In this document: positions 18,717 to 29,354 of the stretch, piece after piece
How the letters are laid out: each line of letters opens with the position of its first letter
Numbering within the stretch: position 1 is the stretch's first letter
Assembly (NCBI RefSeq): GCF_013177735.1
Contig: NZ_WOEZ01000109.1
Location: 1-56,133 of the forward strand
DNA: 56,133 bases
Source of the DNA: Paraburkholderia elongata
GTDB lineage: Bacteria > Pseudomonadota > Gammaproteobacteria > Burkholderiales > Burkholderiaceae
Reading direction: 5' to 3'
Notes under the pieces: model-generated
Told to the model about the DNA's origin: nothing
What the model saw: the letters and a program-made list of their open reading frames with translations, nothing else
Databases searched by the model: none
Translations under genes and position numbers: made by a program

Positions 18717-18785
18717 GTCGGTATTAAAGCCACCGAAAGTCACGCAACTGTTTCACCGCTGCCGCGGAACGTTACAACTGAAATA
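18717..18785 (-). promoter_or_regulatory. Shared upstream element, copy A (before receiver/kinase operon)
   Basis: On the minus strand the site reads TATTTCAGTTGTAACG, a 15-base spacer from TAAC onward, then TGAAACAGTTGCGTGACTTT and GGCTTTAATACCGAC. It matches copy B at 21842-21912 closely (GAAACAGTTGCGTGACTTTC is identical in both). It matches copies C, D and E in the TTTCA(N)TTGTAAC and TGAAAC parts. Confidence 0.65.
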
Positions 18786-18879
18786 GAGGCGGCGCTCCGG
18801 CTCTGTTGCAACAAGGGAAACCGGACGAGCGCGGTCATCAGACAGAAGAGCGGTTATGTGGCAAGGGAATAGAATTGGG

Positions 18880-19907
18880 GAGTGTCCCGAATTTTGTGTA
18901 AACGGGTTTGTGTTTAAGCCGGCACCAGCCGTTCTTCGAACTGGATGGTGAAGCGGTTCAGGGCTGCTTTCCAGTCCCGGATCGGCATCGACCACTTCTT
19001 GCTGATGTTGTTCAGCGCCAGGTAGAACAGCTTGGTCACGGCCTCGTCGGTCGGGAATGAGCTACGGGTCTTGATCACCTTGCGCAGGCTCATGTTGATC
19101 GATTCGATGGCATTTGTGGCGTAAATCACCTTCCTGATCTCTGGCGGGTAATCGAAGAACGGAATGACGCGTTCCCAGTTGCGCCGCCAGCTCTGCCCGA
19201 TCGACGGGTAGTCCCTGTCCCACTTCGCCTCGAAGGCGCCCAGCATCTGCTGCGCCATCTCGACGGTCGATGAAGTGTAGATCGTCTTCAGATCGGCGGC
19301 GACCTCGCGCTGCACCTTCCACGAGACGGAGTTCAGGCTGTTGCGCACCATGTGCACGATGCACAGTTGCACGGCCGCTTTCGGATAGACCACTTCAATG
19401 GCTTCGGGGAAGCCTTTGAGCCCGTCGACACAGGCAATAAAAATGTCCTGCACGCCGCGTGTTTTCAACTCGGTGACCACCTGCAGCCAGAACTTCGCGC
19501 CCTCGGTCTGGGCGATCCACAGGCCCAGGACCTCCTTGTGGCCATCCATGTTCACGCCGATGGCCAGATAGACCGCCTTGGTCCGCACCGCGCCACTGTC
19601 GCGCACTTTGACGTGGATGCAGTCCAGGTAGACGATCGGGTAAAGCGCGTCGAGCGGGCGAGTCTGCCAGATCTTCACCTCCTCGCTGACTGCGTCGGTG
19701 ACGGCGGAAATGAGGGTGGGCGACACTTCAGTGCCGTACATTTCCTCCAGATGGCCCTGAATCTCCCGTACGCTCAGTCCCCGTGCATAGAGCGAGATGA
19801 TCTTGTCATCAAAGCCCGTCCAGCGCGTCTGATGGCGCCCCACCAGTTTCGGCTCGAACGCACCCTGGCGGTCGCGCGGAATATCGAGCGGTAGCTGTAT
19901 CGCGGGT
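18880..19907 (-). mobile_element. IS256-family insertion sequence, 5'-truncated
   Basis: The minus-strand frame ending at 18914 encodes the last three quarters of an IS256-type transposase. Visible segments are PLDIPRDRQGAFEPKLVGRH, LYARGLSVREIQGHLEEMYG, the DDE region with CIHVKV and ACVDGLKGFPEAI, and YATNAIESINMSLRKVIK. The natural C-terminus is present. A terminal-repeat-like sequence (GAGTGTCCCGAATTTTGTGTAAAC) lies outside it at 18880-18903. About 100 N-terminal residues and the other terminus are missing. The break joins the FUSC exporter gene at about 19907, in frame with neither start, so it is a dead element. Confidence 0.82.
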
Positions 19908-21788
19908 GCGCCCGATCTGTACGAAGGAGGGTGTGATGTGGGCGTCGTTCTGGCGACTTCGCTTCCGGAACATCCGGTGGAACGAAGCCTCGGCTGCGTC
20001 TATCGCCATACATGCGTTGCGTCGCAAATCCTGAAGACTGGCGCCTGTAGCCGTGCAACCTCCCGCAACATGCAACGCCTCTGTGACATAGGCTGCAGCC
20101 GCCCCGATAGCAGCAGCCAGTGCATGCGTGATACGGTGCTTCTCCCAACGCGGCCACGCGAGCGTCGAAATGGCGATCGCAAGCGCCGCCCCGGCCACGC
20201 TGTTGGACACACGAGCAAGCGTGAGCGCGAGCTCCGACCCGCTGGGCTGCCCAAGCTGTGCAACGAGGATAAAATGCGCCGTGAGAAACAGCGCGTATGC
20301 CCAGTAGCTGACTGAACGCGCTGCAAGCGTACCTATCGCCAGTGGCAGCACCGCCAAGGCGAGCAGCAGCGGCGAGTGGATGAAGCAACCCAAAACCGCG
20401 GCGACAAGCGCGCCGACGATCGTGCCGGCAACGCGGTGTGCGGAGCGCTTCAACGTCATGGCAACGTTCGGCTGCACGAGGAACAGTGCGGTCAGGCTCA
20501 ACCAGTAGCCATGGTTCGGACTGAAATGCCGAACGAGTGCGACGGATAGTGCACTGGCGAGCGCGACACGAATTGCATGCTGGAGCCAGATGGATTCTGT
20601 GTTGAAGTTCGCGACCGCCTCTTCCCAGAACGAGCTATTGCAGCGCGGCGTCGCGACCCGAAGCAAAGCAGCGGCCGACGTGCGGAATCTGCTGCTTGCG
20701 GCAATTTCGGCGGTCTCGATGTGGTGACGAACGGCATGGCCTACCTGGCGGAGGGCCGCGGTTACGGGTGCACCGTTGATTCCCTCTCCACGTGCCGCAG
20801 AAATTTCGCGGTGGCAAATTTCGAAGCGCTCGACAGACGCATCAAACCGGCACAGCCGTTGAGCAAAATCCCCCCGCGCTGCCCTGCCGGGAAAGCCAAA
20901 ACAAGGCACGAGCGCACCGAGAAGGTCGTCCAGCTCCGCAAGGGCTGTCGATATACTCTCGCGCAGCCGGCTTGGCGTTTGTTCGCCTACTGGGCCCGGC
21001 GCCAGCAGATGCTCAAGAGCGACCAGCGCCACAAACGACTGTTCCGCTGTGAAAGCAAGTTCAACGGCCCATCGGCTTCCGGCTCCGCTCTCCGGTCCTT
21101 GCCCCGCCGAAGCTACTGCGCTGCGGGTAGTCTCCAGGAGTTCACGGACCCTGACCCGCCAGGCGCCAGGAGGGCCGCCCCCGTCACTGTCGGTCCCTGC
21201 CAGGCGGCGCGATAGTTTCCCGGCGAACCCGGACATTTCGAACTAGCAGACGGCGACCGCGCGCCGCGCGGGCGACAACGGATCGGTATGCCACAGCAGT
21301 ATGGCGAACGCCACCGCCCACAGATTCCCATACAGGAAGTAAGCACCGTACGCGACGGCATGAGAGAGATCGCCAGCCGGAAATGCAACTGATAGCGCGA
21401 AGTCGGTCGCCACCAGCAGTGCGCACAAACCGACTTTGGAACCCTTGACTCCAGCGAATGCACCGACAAAACCTGTCAACGCTGCGAGCACCAGCGCAAG
21501 CGTCGCCCAGGCTCCCACCCACGCCCCCAGGCCCGAAGCGACCGCACCAGCCGCGCCAAACGCCAAAGCGAAGCGGAGTCTGGTTCGCCTGCTGCCGCCC
21601 GGGTCACAGAAACATGTCCAGAACGCCGCAATCGCAGACCAGCTCAAAAGCGGCGTGTGCGGGACCGCCGCCAGCACCGCCGGCGTCGCGCATACGATTC
21701 CGCCCCGCAACGCATCGCCCAAAGGCATGTGGCGCAGCGTCCCGGAACCAGTCAGTCGCCGTAGAACAGCCCGTGTTGAAGGAGTCAT
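19908..21788 (-). pseudogene. FUSC/aromatic acid exporter family gene, nonsense-interrupted and 3'-truncated
   Basis: The gene starts at 21788 (MTPSTRAVLRRLTGSG) and runs 181 codons to a TAG at 21243-21245. The same frame then continues without shift (FEMSGFAGKLSRRLAG) for over 430 codons. The two halves together make one FUSC-type exporter: N-terminal membrane helices, a cytoplasmic region, and a C-terminal FUSC half with HGYWLSLTALFLVQPNVAMT. So a single in-frame stop splits one gene. Its 3' end is also cut at about 19907 by the IS256 remnant. Restart at ATG 21236 could give a partial protein, but full function is unlikely. Such proteins export aromatic or weak acids. Copy B of the shared element lies 54 bases upstream. 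Confidence 0.8.
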
Positions 21789-21841
21789 GGAATCAGATCC
21801 TGAGAGCGTTGTCGAGCGGTCAGCCTCGCCGCTGCACCGCA

Positions 21842-21912
21842 TGTCGGCATTAAAGCCGCGGAAAGTCACGCAACTGTTTCGACGTCGCCGCAAAACATTA
21901 CCAATGAAACAC
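21842..21912 (-). promoter_or_regulatory. Shared upstream element, copy B (before FUSC gene)
   Basis: On the minus strand it reads TGTTTCATTGGTAATG, a spacer, CGAAACAGTTGCGTGACTTTC and GGCTTTAATGCCGAC. It is nearly the same as copy A over its second half. It lies back to back with copy C (22025-22127), so the FUSC and fumarase genes are divergent and both carry the element. Confidence 0.65.
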
Positions 21913-22024
21913 GGATGGCGCTCCTCTTGTCCGACAGGCGCCCCGCTGGGAGGCGCGCTTGTTCGCGCCGGCCCCGGCACTTTCATCACAGCCGCGATCC
22001 GATCGTCGAGCGCATTGCGCGCAT

Positions 22025-22127
22025 GCGCGATCGAGCCATTTCATCTGCAACCGAACCCGCTCGTATTTGAAACCCTCGGGTAATGGCCTGTTGATGAAAT
22101 TCAGTCATCGGATGTGAACGCAGCGAC
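22025..22127 (+). promoter_or_regulatory. Shared upstream element, copy C (before fumC-tatABC)
   Basis: This is the near-identical partner of copy D upstream of the RND operon, with about six differences in 103 bases. It reads CATTTCATCTGCAACCGAA, a spacer, TTTGAAACCCTCGGGTAATG and TTCAGTCATCGGATG. It ends 147 bases before the fumarase start. The intervening leader has no gene. Confidence 0.7.
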
Positions 22128-22273
22128 GGGCGTCAGGCGGACAACGAATGCAATCAACGAGTTGCCCCACCGTTGCGCGTCGCACCACCCGGTATCCGTC
22201 GTAGCTCGGCCTCGCAATGTGCCGATGCTGCCAATCACGCTGACTAACCTCTCAATCCTTTAAAGGAAAGCAA

Positions 22274-23779
<1,506 letters not shown>

Positions 23780-23937
23780 CCGGGCGTTCCGGCTGCCTTC
23801 CTGTTAGCCGCGTTGCCCGACACCCGTCGGCGGCTTTTAACAAACCGCTCGACGGACGTATTAAGCACCGCATCCCGGCCTGACGGCCAAGTTTCATGCC
23901 GCAATCACTGACGCGGCGACTTCGTAGGAGATTTGTC

Positions 23938-24174
23938 ATGGGTTCCCTAAGCATCTGGCATTGGTTGATTGTGCTGGCGATCATTTCGCTGGTGTTCGGC
24001 ACGAGCAAGCTGCGCAGTATCGGAAGCGATCTCGGCTTCGCGGTCAAGGGTTTCAAACAAGGCGTTAAAGAAGCCGAATCGCTCGCCGGACTGGAGCCGC
24101 AATGGTCGCCACGCGGCGCAACGGAGGAAGTCGACGCGAAGGAAACGGTGCGTCGTACCGACGATTTTCGCTGA
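23938..24174 (+). CDS. tatA: Sec-independent translocase subunit TatA
   Basis: A 78-residue protein with one N-terminal membrane helix (SIWHWLIVLAIISLVFG), the FG hinge, and an amphipathic helix (KLRSIGSDLGFAVKGFKQGV). A short charged tail follows. This is the standard TatA plan, whose oligomers form the translocation pore or membrane-thinning patch. AGGAG lies 8 bases before the ATG. It lies 158 bases after the fumarase stop; between them only a weak hairpin (AGCCGC paired with GCGGCT near 23812-23838) is visible, so read-through is likely. Confidence 0.9.
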   Translation: MGSLSIWHWLIVLAIISLVFGTSKLRSIGSDLGFAVKGFKQGVKEAESLAGLEPQWSPRGATEEVDAKETVRRTDDFR

Positions 24175-24210
24175 TCAAACGCCTATCGGGCGCGGATGGA
24201 GGATACAACG

Positions 24211-24735
24211 ATGCTGGACTTCGATCTTTCCAAAATGGCGTTGATAGGCGTAGTTGCGCTCATCGTCCTCGGACCGGAACGCCTGCCGCGCGTAGCGCGC
24301 ACGGCAGGCGCACTCCTCGGTCGGGCGCGGCGTTATGTCAACGAGTTGAAATCTCAGGTAACGCGCGAGATGGAACTCGACGAACTGCGCCGGATGAAGG
24401 CTCAGTTTGAGTCGACCGTGGGCCGCTTCGAAGACGCGATCGACTCGACCAGGTCTGGCCAGCGCGATGCGTTATCAACACTCGCCAGGCCGGACTCACC
24501 GATTGCAATCGCAGGTGGCGACACATCAGCGATCGGCGTGAGCAATGGCGTTACATCGCGCACTATCCCAAAAAATGCATCTGGAGATTCGACGCGACGC
24601 AGACGCCCGATGCGCGCCGGCCTGCGAAACGGCAATCGCGCGCCGGACGCTGGTTCTCAGGTGATCCTGTTGCGCAAGGCACGATCCGGCGGCAATCGTC
24701 CCGCGACGCGACCACAGCCGGTGCGCTTCTTTTGA
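24211..24735 (+). CDS. tatB: Sec-independent translocase subunit TatB
   Basis: The 174-residue protein starts MLDFDLSKMALIGVVALIVL, has the GPERLP motif that marks TatB, and an amphipathic then coiled helix (ELKSQVTREMELDELRRMKA). TatB recognises substrates together with TatC. ATG 24211 is chosen because GGAGG ends 8 bases upstream; ATG 24196 lies before that site. The C-terminal 50 residues are unusually basic (STRRRRPMRAGLRNGNRAP), whereas TatB tails are commonly acidic or proline-rich. This may be lineage drift. The stop lies 32 bases before the GTG start of tatC. Confidence 0.9.
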   Translation: MLDFDLSKMALIGVVALIVLGPERLPRVARTAGALLGRARRYVNELKSQVTREMELDELRRMKAQFESTVGRFEDAIDSTRSGQRDALSTLARPDSPIAIAGGDTSAIGVSNGVTSRTIPKNASGDSTRRRRPMRAGLRNGNRAPDAGSQVILLRKARSGGNRPATRPQPVRFF

Positions 24736-24767
24736 ACTTCAACCGTTGCATCAGACAGGTGAGCGCC

Positions 24768-25547
24768 GTGAGTGACCTACCGCAAACACAAACCGACCTT
24801 GAAAACCAAACCTACCTCTCGCATCTCGTCGAGCTGCGCCGCCGGCTGGTTCGCGCGGGAGCTGCGCTGATCGTCGCGTTCGTCGGTCTTGTCTATTGGG
24901 CGCCCGATATATTCCGTCTGCTCGCCCGGCCGCTAATGCAGAATCTGCCGGAAGGCGGCAAGCTGATTGTCACCGACGTCACCGGCTCGTTTTTTGTACC
25001 GATGAAGGTGACGATGCTCGTCGCGTTCGTAATCGCACTGCCATGCGTGATGTATGAGTTATGGGCGTTCGTTGCGCCGGGCCTCTACCGGAATGAAAGG
25101 AAGCTAATCGGGCCGCTGATCGGCAGCAGCTATGTGCTGTTCCTGTGTGGCATGGCGTTCGCGTACTTCGTCGTGTTTCCGACCATCTTCCGTCTGATGG
25201 CACACTACAACGCGCCGCTTGGCGCGGAAATGACCACCGATATCAACAACTACTTGAGCTTCGTGATGACGATGTTCATTGCGTTCGGCGTGACGTTCGA
25301 GGTGCCGGTCGTCGTTGTTATGCTCACGCGCACCGGCATCGTCAGCATCGCGAAACTCCGGCAGATACGGCCTTACGTGATCGTCGGAGCCTTCGTGATC
25401 GCTGCTGCCATTACGCCGCCGGACGTGTTCTCGCAGCTGATCCTCGCTGTGCCGCTGATCGTTCTCTACGAGGCGGGGCTGATCGCGGCGCGTCTCATCG
25501 CCGGCGCCCGATCCGGCGACACGCGTGCGCATTTCGACGTGGATTGA
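24768..25547 (+). CDS. tatC: Sec-independent translocase subunit TatC
   Basis: A 259-residue, six-helix membrane receptor for twin-arginine signal peptides. The N-terminal cytoplasmic signature LSHLVELRRRLVRA carries the Glu involved in signal recognition, and the first periplasmic loop and the ELWAFVAPGLYRNERK loop follow. The C-terminal RQIRPYVIVGAFVIAAAITP and DVFSQLILAVPLIVLYEAGL segments are typical. GTG 24768 is chosen because AGGTGAG lies about 6 bases upstream; a TTG at 24732 is the alternative. It completes a fumC-tatA-tatB-tatC series. The order is as in housekeeping tat operons, but linkage to one folded substrate suggests a second, specialised set. Confidence 0.92.
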   Translation: MSDLPQTQTDLENQTYLSHLVELRRRLVRAGAALIVAFVGLVYWAPDIFRLLARPLMQNLPEGGKLIVTDVTGSFFVPMKVTMLVAFVIALPCVMYELWAFVAPGLYRNERKLIGPLIGSSYVLFLCGMAFAYFVVFPTIFRLMAHYNAPLGAEMTTDINNYLSFVMTMFIAFGVTFEVPVVVVMLTRTGIVSIAKLRQIRPYVIVGAFVIAAAITPPDVFSQLILAVPLIVLYEAGLIAARLIAGARSGDTRAHFDVD

Positions 25548-25708
25548 CATCGGTTCTGCACGACTCTGACCGTAACGATCCGGCCGCTCACATTTCATTG
25601 GTTCCGATTTCCTTGTAACTCACATCGGAATAGAACGAGAACTTCGCCTTGCGCGAGGTCCACGTTCGTTATCCTCAGAACAATTGCTTCGATCTTCGCG
25701 TTGGGACG

Positions 25709-25920
25709 GCTCAGAACCAGCGACCTAATCTTTTGATATCCCGATTCTGATTGAGTCAATCTCCGCCGGCATGGAGTTCGTGGCTGGCGACATCATATCG
25801 ACTGGTACTCCTACCGGAGTCGGAATCGGTACGACATCTCCGCGTTTCCTCAAAGCGGGTGACACCGTGGAAGTATCTATTTCGGGATTGGGAACATTGA
25901 CAAACACATTCGGCTTACCT
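25709..25920 (+). pseudogene. Fumarylacetoacetate hydrolase-family C-terminal remnant
   Basis: RTSDLIF is read in one frame up to about 25733. After a one-base shift the sequence continues DIPILIESISAGMEFVAGDI, then STGTPTGVGIG, PRFLKAGDTVEVSISGLGTL and TNTFG. This is the conserved C-terminal core of FAH-superfamily hydrolases (GTPxGVG motif). Only about 70 residues remain, so it is a dead fragment. Its 5' part and promoter are missing, and an IS30 remnant lies just downstream. Confidence 0.75.
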
Positions 25921-25983
25921 CACAGGCGTCATCGTGAGTTCTTTGAACGCATCGTCTGCCGAGGCGATGCGCCCTCTTTTGTG

Positions 25984-26505
25984 TGCGGATTCAACCCGTC
26001 GATGCAACACACTTGAGCCTGCGCGAGCGGCAGGAGTGTTGCAATGAAGCAAAGACGACGGATTGACTGCACAGAGAGCCAGAAGGCGCTGATGTGGGAG
26101 CACTGGCAGAAAGGTCAATCTCTTCAGCACATTGCTCAACTGTTTGACCGGAATCACTCGTCTGTAGAGCGGATTCTGGCTGAGACAGGGGGAATAAGGC
26201 CGGCACCGCGTCGCCGATCTCCGTTGGCGCTAACGTTGGCCGAGCGCGAGGAGATATCGCGGGCGCTGGTTTCAGGCGATTCACTGCATTCGATTGCAAA
26301 GCAGCTCGGTCGGGCTGCCTCCACCGTCAGCCGCGAAATCTGGCGAAACGGCGGACCAGAATGCTATCGGGCGAATCAGGCTGATCGACTGGCGTGGGAT
26401 CGTTCACGGCGTCCCTAACCCTGTAAGCTTGTTAAGAATCGGACGCTGGCACGCCTGGTAGTGGCCAGGCTCCAACTGCAATGGTCACCCGCGAACAATA
26501 GTTTG
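25984..26505 (+). mobile_element. IS30-family element remnant
   Basis: A transposase start at 26044 gives MKQRRRIDCTESQKALMWEH and further helix-turn-helix regions: GQSLQHIAQLFDRNHSSVER, LTLAEREEISRALVSGDSLH, AAGRAASTVSREIWRNGG-like GRAASTVSREIWRNGG. An in-frame TAA at 26416-26418 interrupts SRRP-PCKLVKNRTLARLVV, where intact relatives have Lys. Resemblance ends after LQLQWSP, about 26500. The catalytic domain is lost. A probable left terminal repeat (ATTCAACCCGTCGATGCAAC) lies just upstream at about 25989-26008. Confidence 0.75.
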
Positions 26506-26950
26506 CGACTCGCATAACGAAACGTCAGTGCCACGGGTGGTGCCGGGAATATCAGTTTCCAGATTCTCTTCTGCTGCGGCGATACCATCTGCTTGAAAGC
26601 CGCGCCAGCCGGAACGTTGATCCAGATGCCAACACCAGGAGGGCAATGACCGGGCTGTAGTCGACCTTACACATCAGATCGGTCAGATAGAACGTAGGTA
26701 GCGCGACGAGCGGGTGGTAAATCGCGCGACCTATCAGGTCTTCCATCGGTTTCTCGCAGTAGTTTGGCTGTACGAACCGGCAAGTCACTGTGAACGAGTC
26801 AGTCAGCAAAAGCGGATCGCAATATCAGGATTGCCGCTTCGGGTTCGTCGCTCGCCATGCCGGCAGACGGCGGCAGACACCCGTTGCTGGCGTGTCTCCG
26901 CTTTGCCGAATGTGCGTTACCGGACATCACTCGAATGGACTGACAGATTG
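26506..26950. other. Unassigned stretch between IS30 remnant and DUF4148 gene
   Basis: About 440 bases. A minus-strand frame of 85 codons (26552-26809) contains a hydrophobic segment, IYHPLVALPTFYLTDLM, and may be a remnant of a small membrane protein, but I recognise no family and see no good ribosome binding site. No RNA gene or repeat is evident. Confidence 0.3.
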
Positions 26951-27271
26951 TCAATGCCCGGCATACAGGGAACGGGACGACATTGCATTTGCCGCCAAAC
27001 CTGTCTGCGAGGAACCGGCCTGCGCTACGCCGCCCACGGCGTCAACCGCGAGCCGGTCACCATCCTGCTTAGCAATTTTTGCTTCGGCGGCCTGGATGTC
27101 GGCGGGATAGTGCGGATCGTCGCCTGCCGAGGGGTTATAGCCAGCCTTTTCGAGTTGCACGAGTTGCGCGCGGACCTCGGCGCGGGTTACCGGACCATTG
27201 GTCGCGGCGAAAGACATGATCGGGCTGGCAAGCACGGCAACAGCAACGGCAACCGACGCGAGGGATTTCAT
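26951..27271 (-). CDS. DUF4148 domain-containing secreted protein
   Basis: A 106-residue protein with a Sec-type signal peptide (MKSLASVAVAVAVLASPIMS, cleavage after FAA). The DUF4148 core follows: PVTRAEVRAQLVQLEKAGYN, then PSAGDDPHYPADIQAAEAKI. This small periplasmic family is abundant in Burkholderiales and has no assigned biochemical role. AAGGA lies about 10 bases upstream of the ATG. Copy E of the shared upstream element ends about 135 bases before the start, suggesting co-regulation with the fumarase and efflux loci. Confidence 0.85.
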   Translation of the reverse strand: MKSLASVAVAVAVLASPIMSFAATNGPVTRAEVRAQLVQLEKAGYNPSAGDDPHYPADIQAAEAKIAKQDGDRLAVDAVGGVAQAGSSQTGLAANAMSSRSLYAGH

Positions 27272-27391
27272 GATTAAGCATCCTTATCAAGGTTTAAAGA
27301 GGTATGAAACTAGTGACATCGACCGACGTCTTGATCCTTAAACAGGATCGAACCGGGCGCCGCAGTGAGTAGTCGGGATCTATATCGTCGC

Positions 27392-27487
27392 CAGTCACTG
27401 CATCCGCATCCGATGACTGAATTTAATCAACCCACTGTTACCCAAACGCTTCAGGTGCGCCTCGCTTCGGTTACAAGTGAAATGCTC
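27392..27487 (-). promoter_or_regulatory. Shared upstream element, copy E (before DUF4148 gene)
   Basis: On the minus strand: GCATTTCACTTGTAACCGAA, a spacer, CCTGAAGCGTTTGGGTAACA, then GGTTGATTAAATTCAGTCAT and CGGATG. The order and spacing match copies C and D, with substitutions in the spacer. The TTCAGTCATCGGATG end is identical to C and D. Confidence 0.65.
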
Positions 27488-27836
27488 GAAGGCATCGCAA
27501 ATGGAGAGTTGTGGTTGACGAATAGTGACGCGGCGTTTAGGAAGACACGTCGCGTCTCGTGTTCGTGATGATGGCAAGCAGGCCGGCGAAACCGGGCCGG
27601 ATATTGGGCGAGGCGCGTCGGCAAGCGGCTATTGCGCTTGCGCCGAAACGAGCGCTGGAAGAGGCGCGTGACCATTGCACCGCATTACGCAGCGGAGCCT
27701 CGTGTGCGAGGCAGGAACCGGATGACGAAGACCGGGGCCTGCGAGCCATGGCAATCAGGCGCGCGTGGATCATGCACGCTCCCGTCACGGCACGCAGGTA
27801 GCCCGCTCCGCGCGGCGTCAACTTACCTTCGCGGCA
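27488..27836. other. Unassigned stretch before ISKra4-like element
   Basis: About 350 bases with overlapping open frames on both strands, none with a recognised motif, signal peptide or ribosome binding site. I see no gene here. Confidence 0.3.
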
Positions 27837-29354
27837 GGGAGTGGACAAAATCTGGGGGAGGCACGCCTGGTCTAAACTGCAGTAGTTGACCTACTGGGGA
27901 GACGGCCATGGAACTGCGTTGGAAAATTCTTCTGCAACGACAGGGAACGGACGAGACAGTCCCCGTTGGCTCTGTTAGTCGCCCGGTGAATGGCGCTACC
28001 CCTGCCGATTTCGGATTGTCTCTTGCCGAAGGTCGTCAACTGCTGGCTGCGCTGCAACAATGCGTGGCCCAAGACCAGATTAACGCATACGATAAGCTTC
28101 GTCGGAACTGCCGGGAATGCGGCAGCTATCGGCGCGTCAAGGATTGGCGTCCCCGGACCTTTTCGACTGCACTTGGCAGAGTGCAGGTTAAGGTGCCGCG
28201 GGTCGTCTCCTGCTTGTGCACGCCTGAGCCGTACGATGACAACGGGGACTCTATCAGTCTGCGGTTTTCAGAATGTTCCATTGAGCCTCTTCTGCCGACG
28301 CGACGCACCCCAGAGTTAACATACCTTTGCGCTAAACACGGTGCCTCCGTTTCCTATCGTGAGGCCGCACGTTCCGTCGCCGACCTGGCGGGACTGCCGA
28401 CGCTATCACACACTACAGTCCGCAAAGATACCGTTCGGTGCGGCGAATATGTCGAAAACGAACAGTTCCGGATCGGATGGTTAGCTGGCGCACGAAAGCG
28501 CAACAGCGCCAGCCACCTGCGGATCGCGATCGATGGAACGGTATTGAGCGCGAACCAGTTTCAGGAAGTTCGCAAATTCGAAGTCATCGCAGGCAGGGTC
28601 GAGCGCGATGGCCAAATGGCGCGAAGATTTGTGTCTGCTTTGCAGCGTCCGAGCTTGACCCGGGTTCTTGTGGCGGGCGCGCTCGATCAATGTGGCTGGG
28701 TTCCATCAACCATAATCGACGTGATCTCGGATGGTGCTCGCGGAATGCGCTCGCTGGTGACATCAATAGCTCCTCGTGTATCGCCCAGGATTCTTGACTG
28801 GTTCCACGTCAGCATGAAGCTGCGGGCTGTACGATCTTCCATTTGTGCGTACAACTATTTCTCTAAGCGACCTGAAATCATGCAGCGATCAGAGCGCCTT
28901 CTTGGCAGAGTGCGCGACGCGCTATGGCGCGGTCGGGGTGAGACGGCAATCGAAATGCTCCGCACGCTGGCCGCCTCTTTGGCAATCGCTGCAGAAGAAC
29001 TGCCTTTTTTCTATCGACTCACCTCAGGTACTGCTTATCGTGCAACCGTCCGTCTGCTCACATTCCTCGAGCACAACAGAAAGGATCTTGTCGACTATCA
29101 ACGCGCAAGAATGGAAGGACGCCGTGTGTCGTCGGCGTCAGCAGAGTCTGTAATGAATCACTTGATCAATCGTCGTCTCTCAAAACGGCAACAAATGCGA
29201 TGGTCCATGCACGGGGCCCACTATCTGCTGCAGACCCGCGTCGAGCTGCTCGATGGAAGACTGGAACGCTGCTTTCGAAACCGATACCCGCACTTCAGGT
29301 CACCCGAGGCCGTTCGGCGTTGAACGAACACTCCCCCACTTTTCGTCCGCTCCC
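27837..29354 (+). mobile_element. ISKra4-like insertion sequence, apparently complete
   Basis: The element is about 1518 bases long. Its ends are imperfect inverted repeats: GGGAGTGGACAAAATCTGGGG at 27837-27857, and on the other strand GGGAGCGGACGAAAAGTGGGG at the right end (29334-29354), each continuing with GAG. A single intact transposase gene lies between. I could not see a clear target-site duplication, which would argue for an old insertion or for imperfect end placement. Confidence 0.7.
27908..29323 (+). CDS. ISKra4-family transposase
   Basis: A 471-residue transposase. Near residues 36-55 it has FGLSLAEGRQLLAALQQCVA, followed by a cysteine pair zinc-binding region (NCRECGSYRRVKDW). 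The catalytic part has RIAIDGTV, then VISDGARGMRSLVT and ILDWFHVSMKLRAVRSSI, and a terminal SAESVMNHLINRRLSKRQQM. These are the acidic-residue regions of the ISKra4-type RNase H-like fold. GGGGAG lies about 7 bases before the ATG. The frame is intact and the terminal repeats are close, so this could still move. Assignment among related families (ISKra4 versus ISL3-like) is from memory. Confidence 0.75.
   Translation: MELRWKILLQRQGTDETVPVGSVSRPVNGATPADFGLSLAEGRQLLAALQQCVAQDQINAYDKLRRNCRECGSYRRVKDWRPRTFSTALGRVQVKVPRVVSCLCTPEPYDDNGDSISLRFSECSIEPLLPTRRTPELTYLCAKHGASVSYREAARSVADLAGLPTLSHTTVRKDTVRCGEYVENEQFRIGWLAGARKRNSASHLRIAIDGTVLSANQFQEVRKFEVIAGRVERDGQMARRFVSALQRPSLTRVLVAGALDQCGWVPSTIIDVISDGARGMRSLVTSIAPRVSPRILDWFHVSMKLRAVRSSICAYNYFSKRPEIMQRSERLLGRVRDALWRGRGETAIEMLRTLAASLAIAAEELPFFYRLTSGTAYRATVRLLTFLEHNRKDLVDYQRARMEGRRVSSASAESVMNHLINRRLSKRQQMRWSMHGAHYLLQTRVELLDGRLERCFRNRYPHFRSPEAVRR

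Noticed and set aside
27537..27848. Minus-strand 103-codon frame left of the ISKra4-like element
   Set aside because: It crosses the element's terminal repeat, has low-complexity Ser/Arg composition and no recognisable domain.
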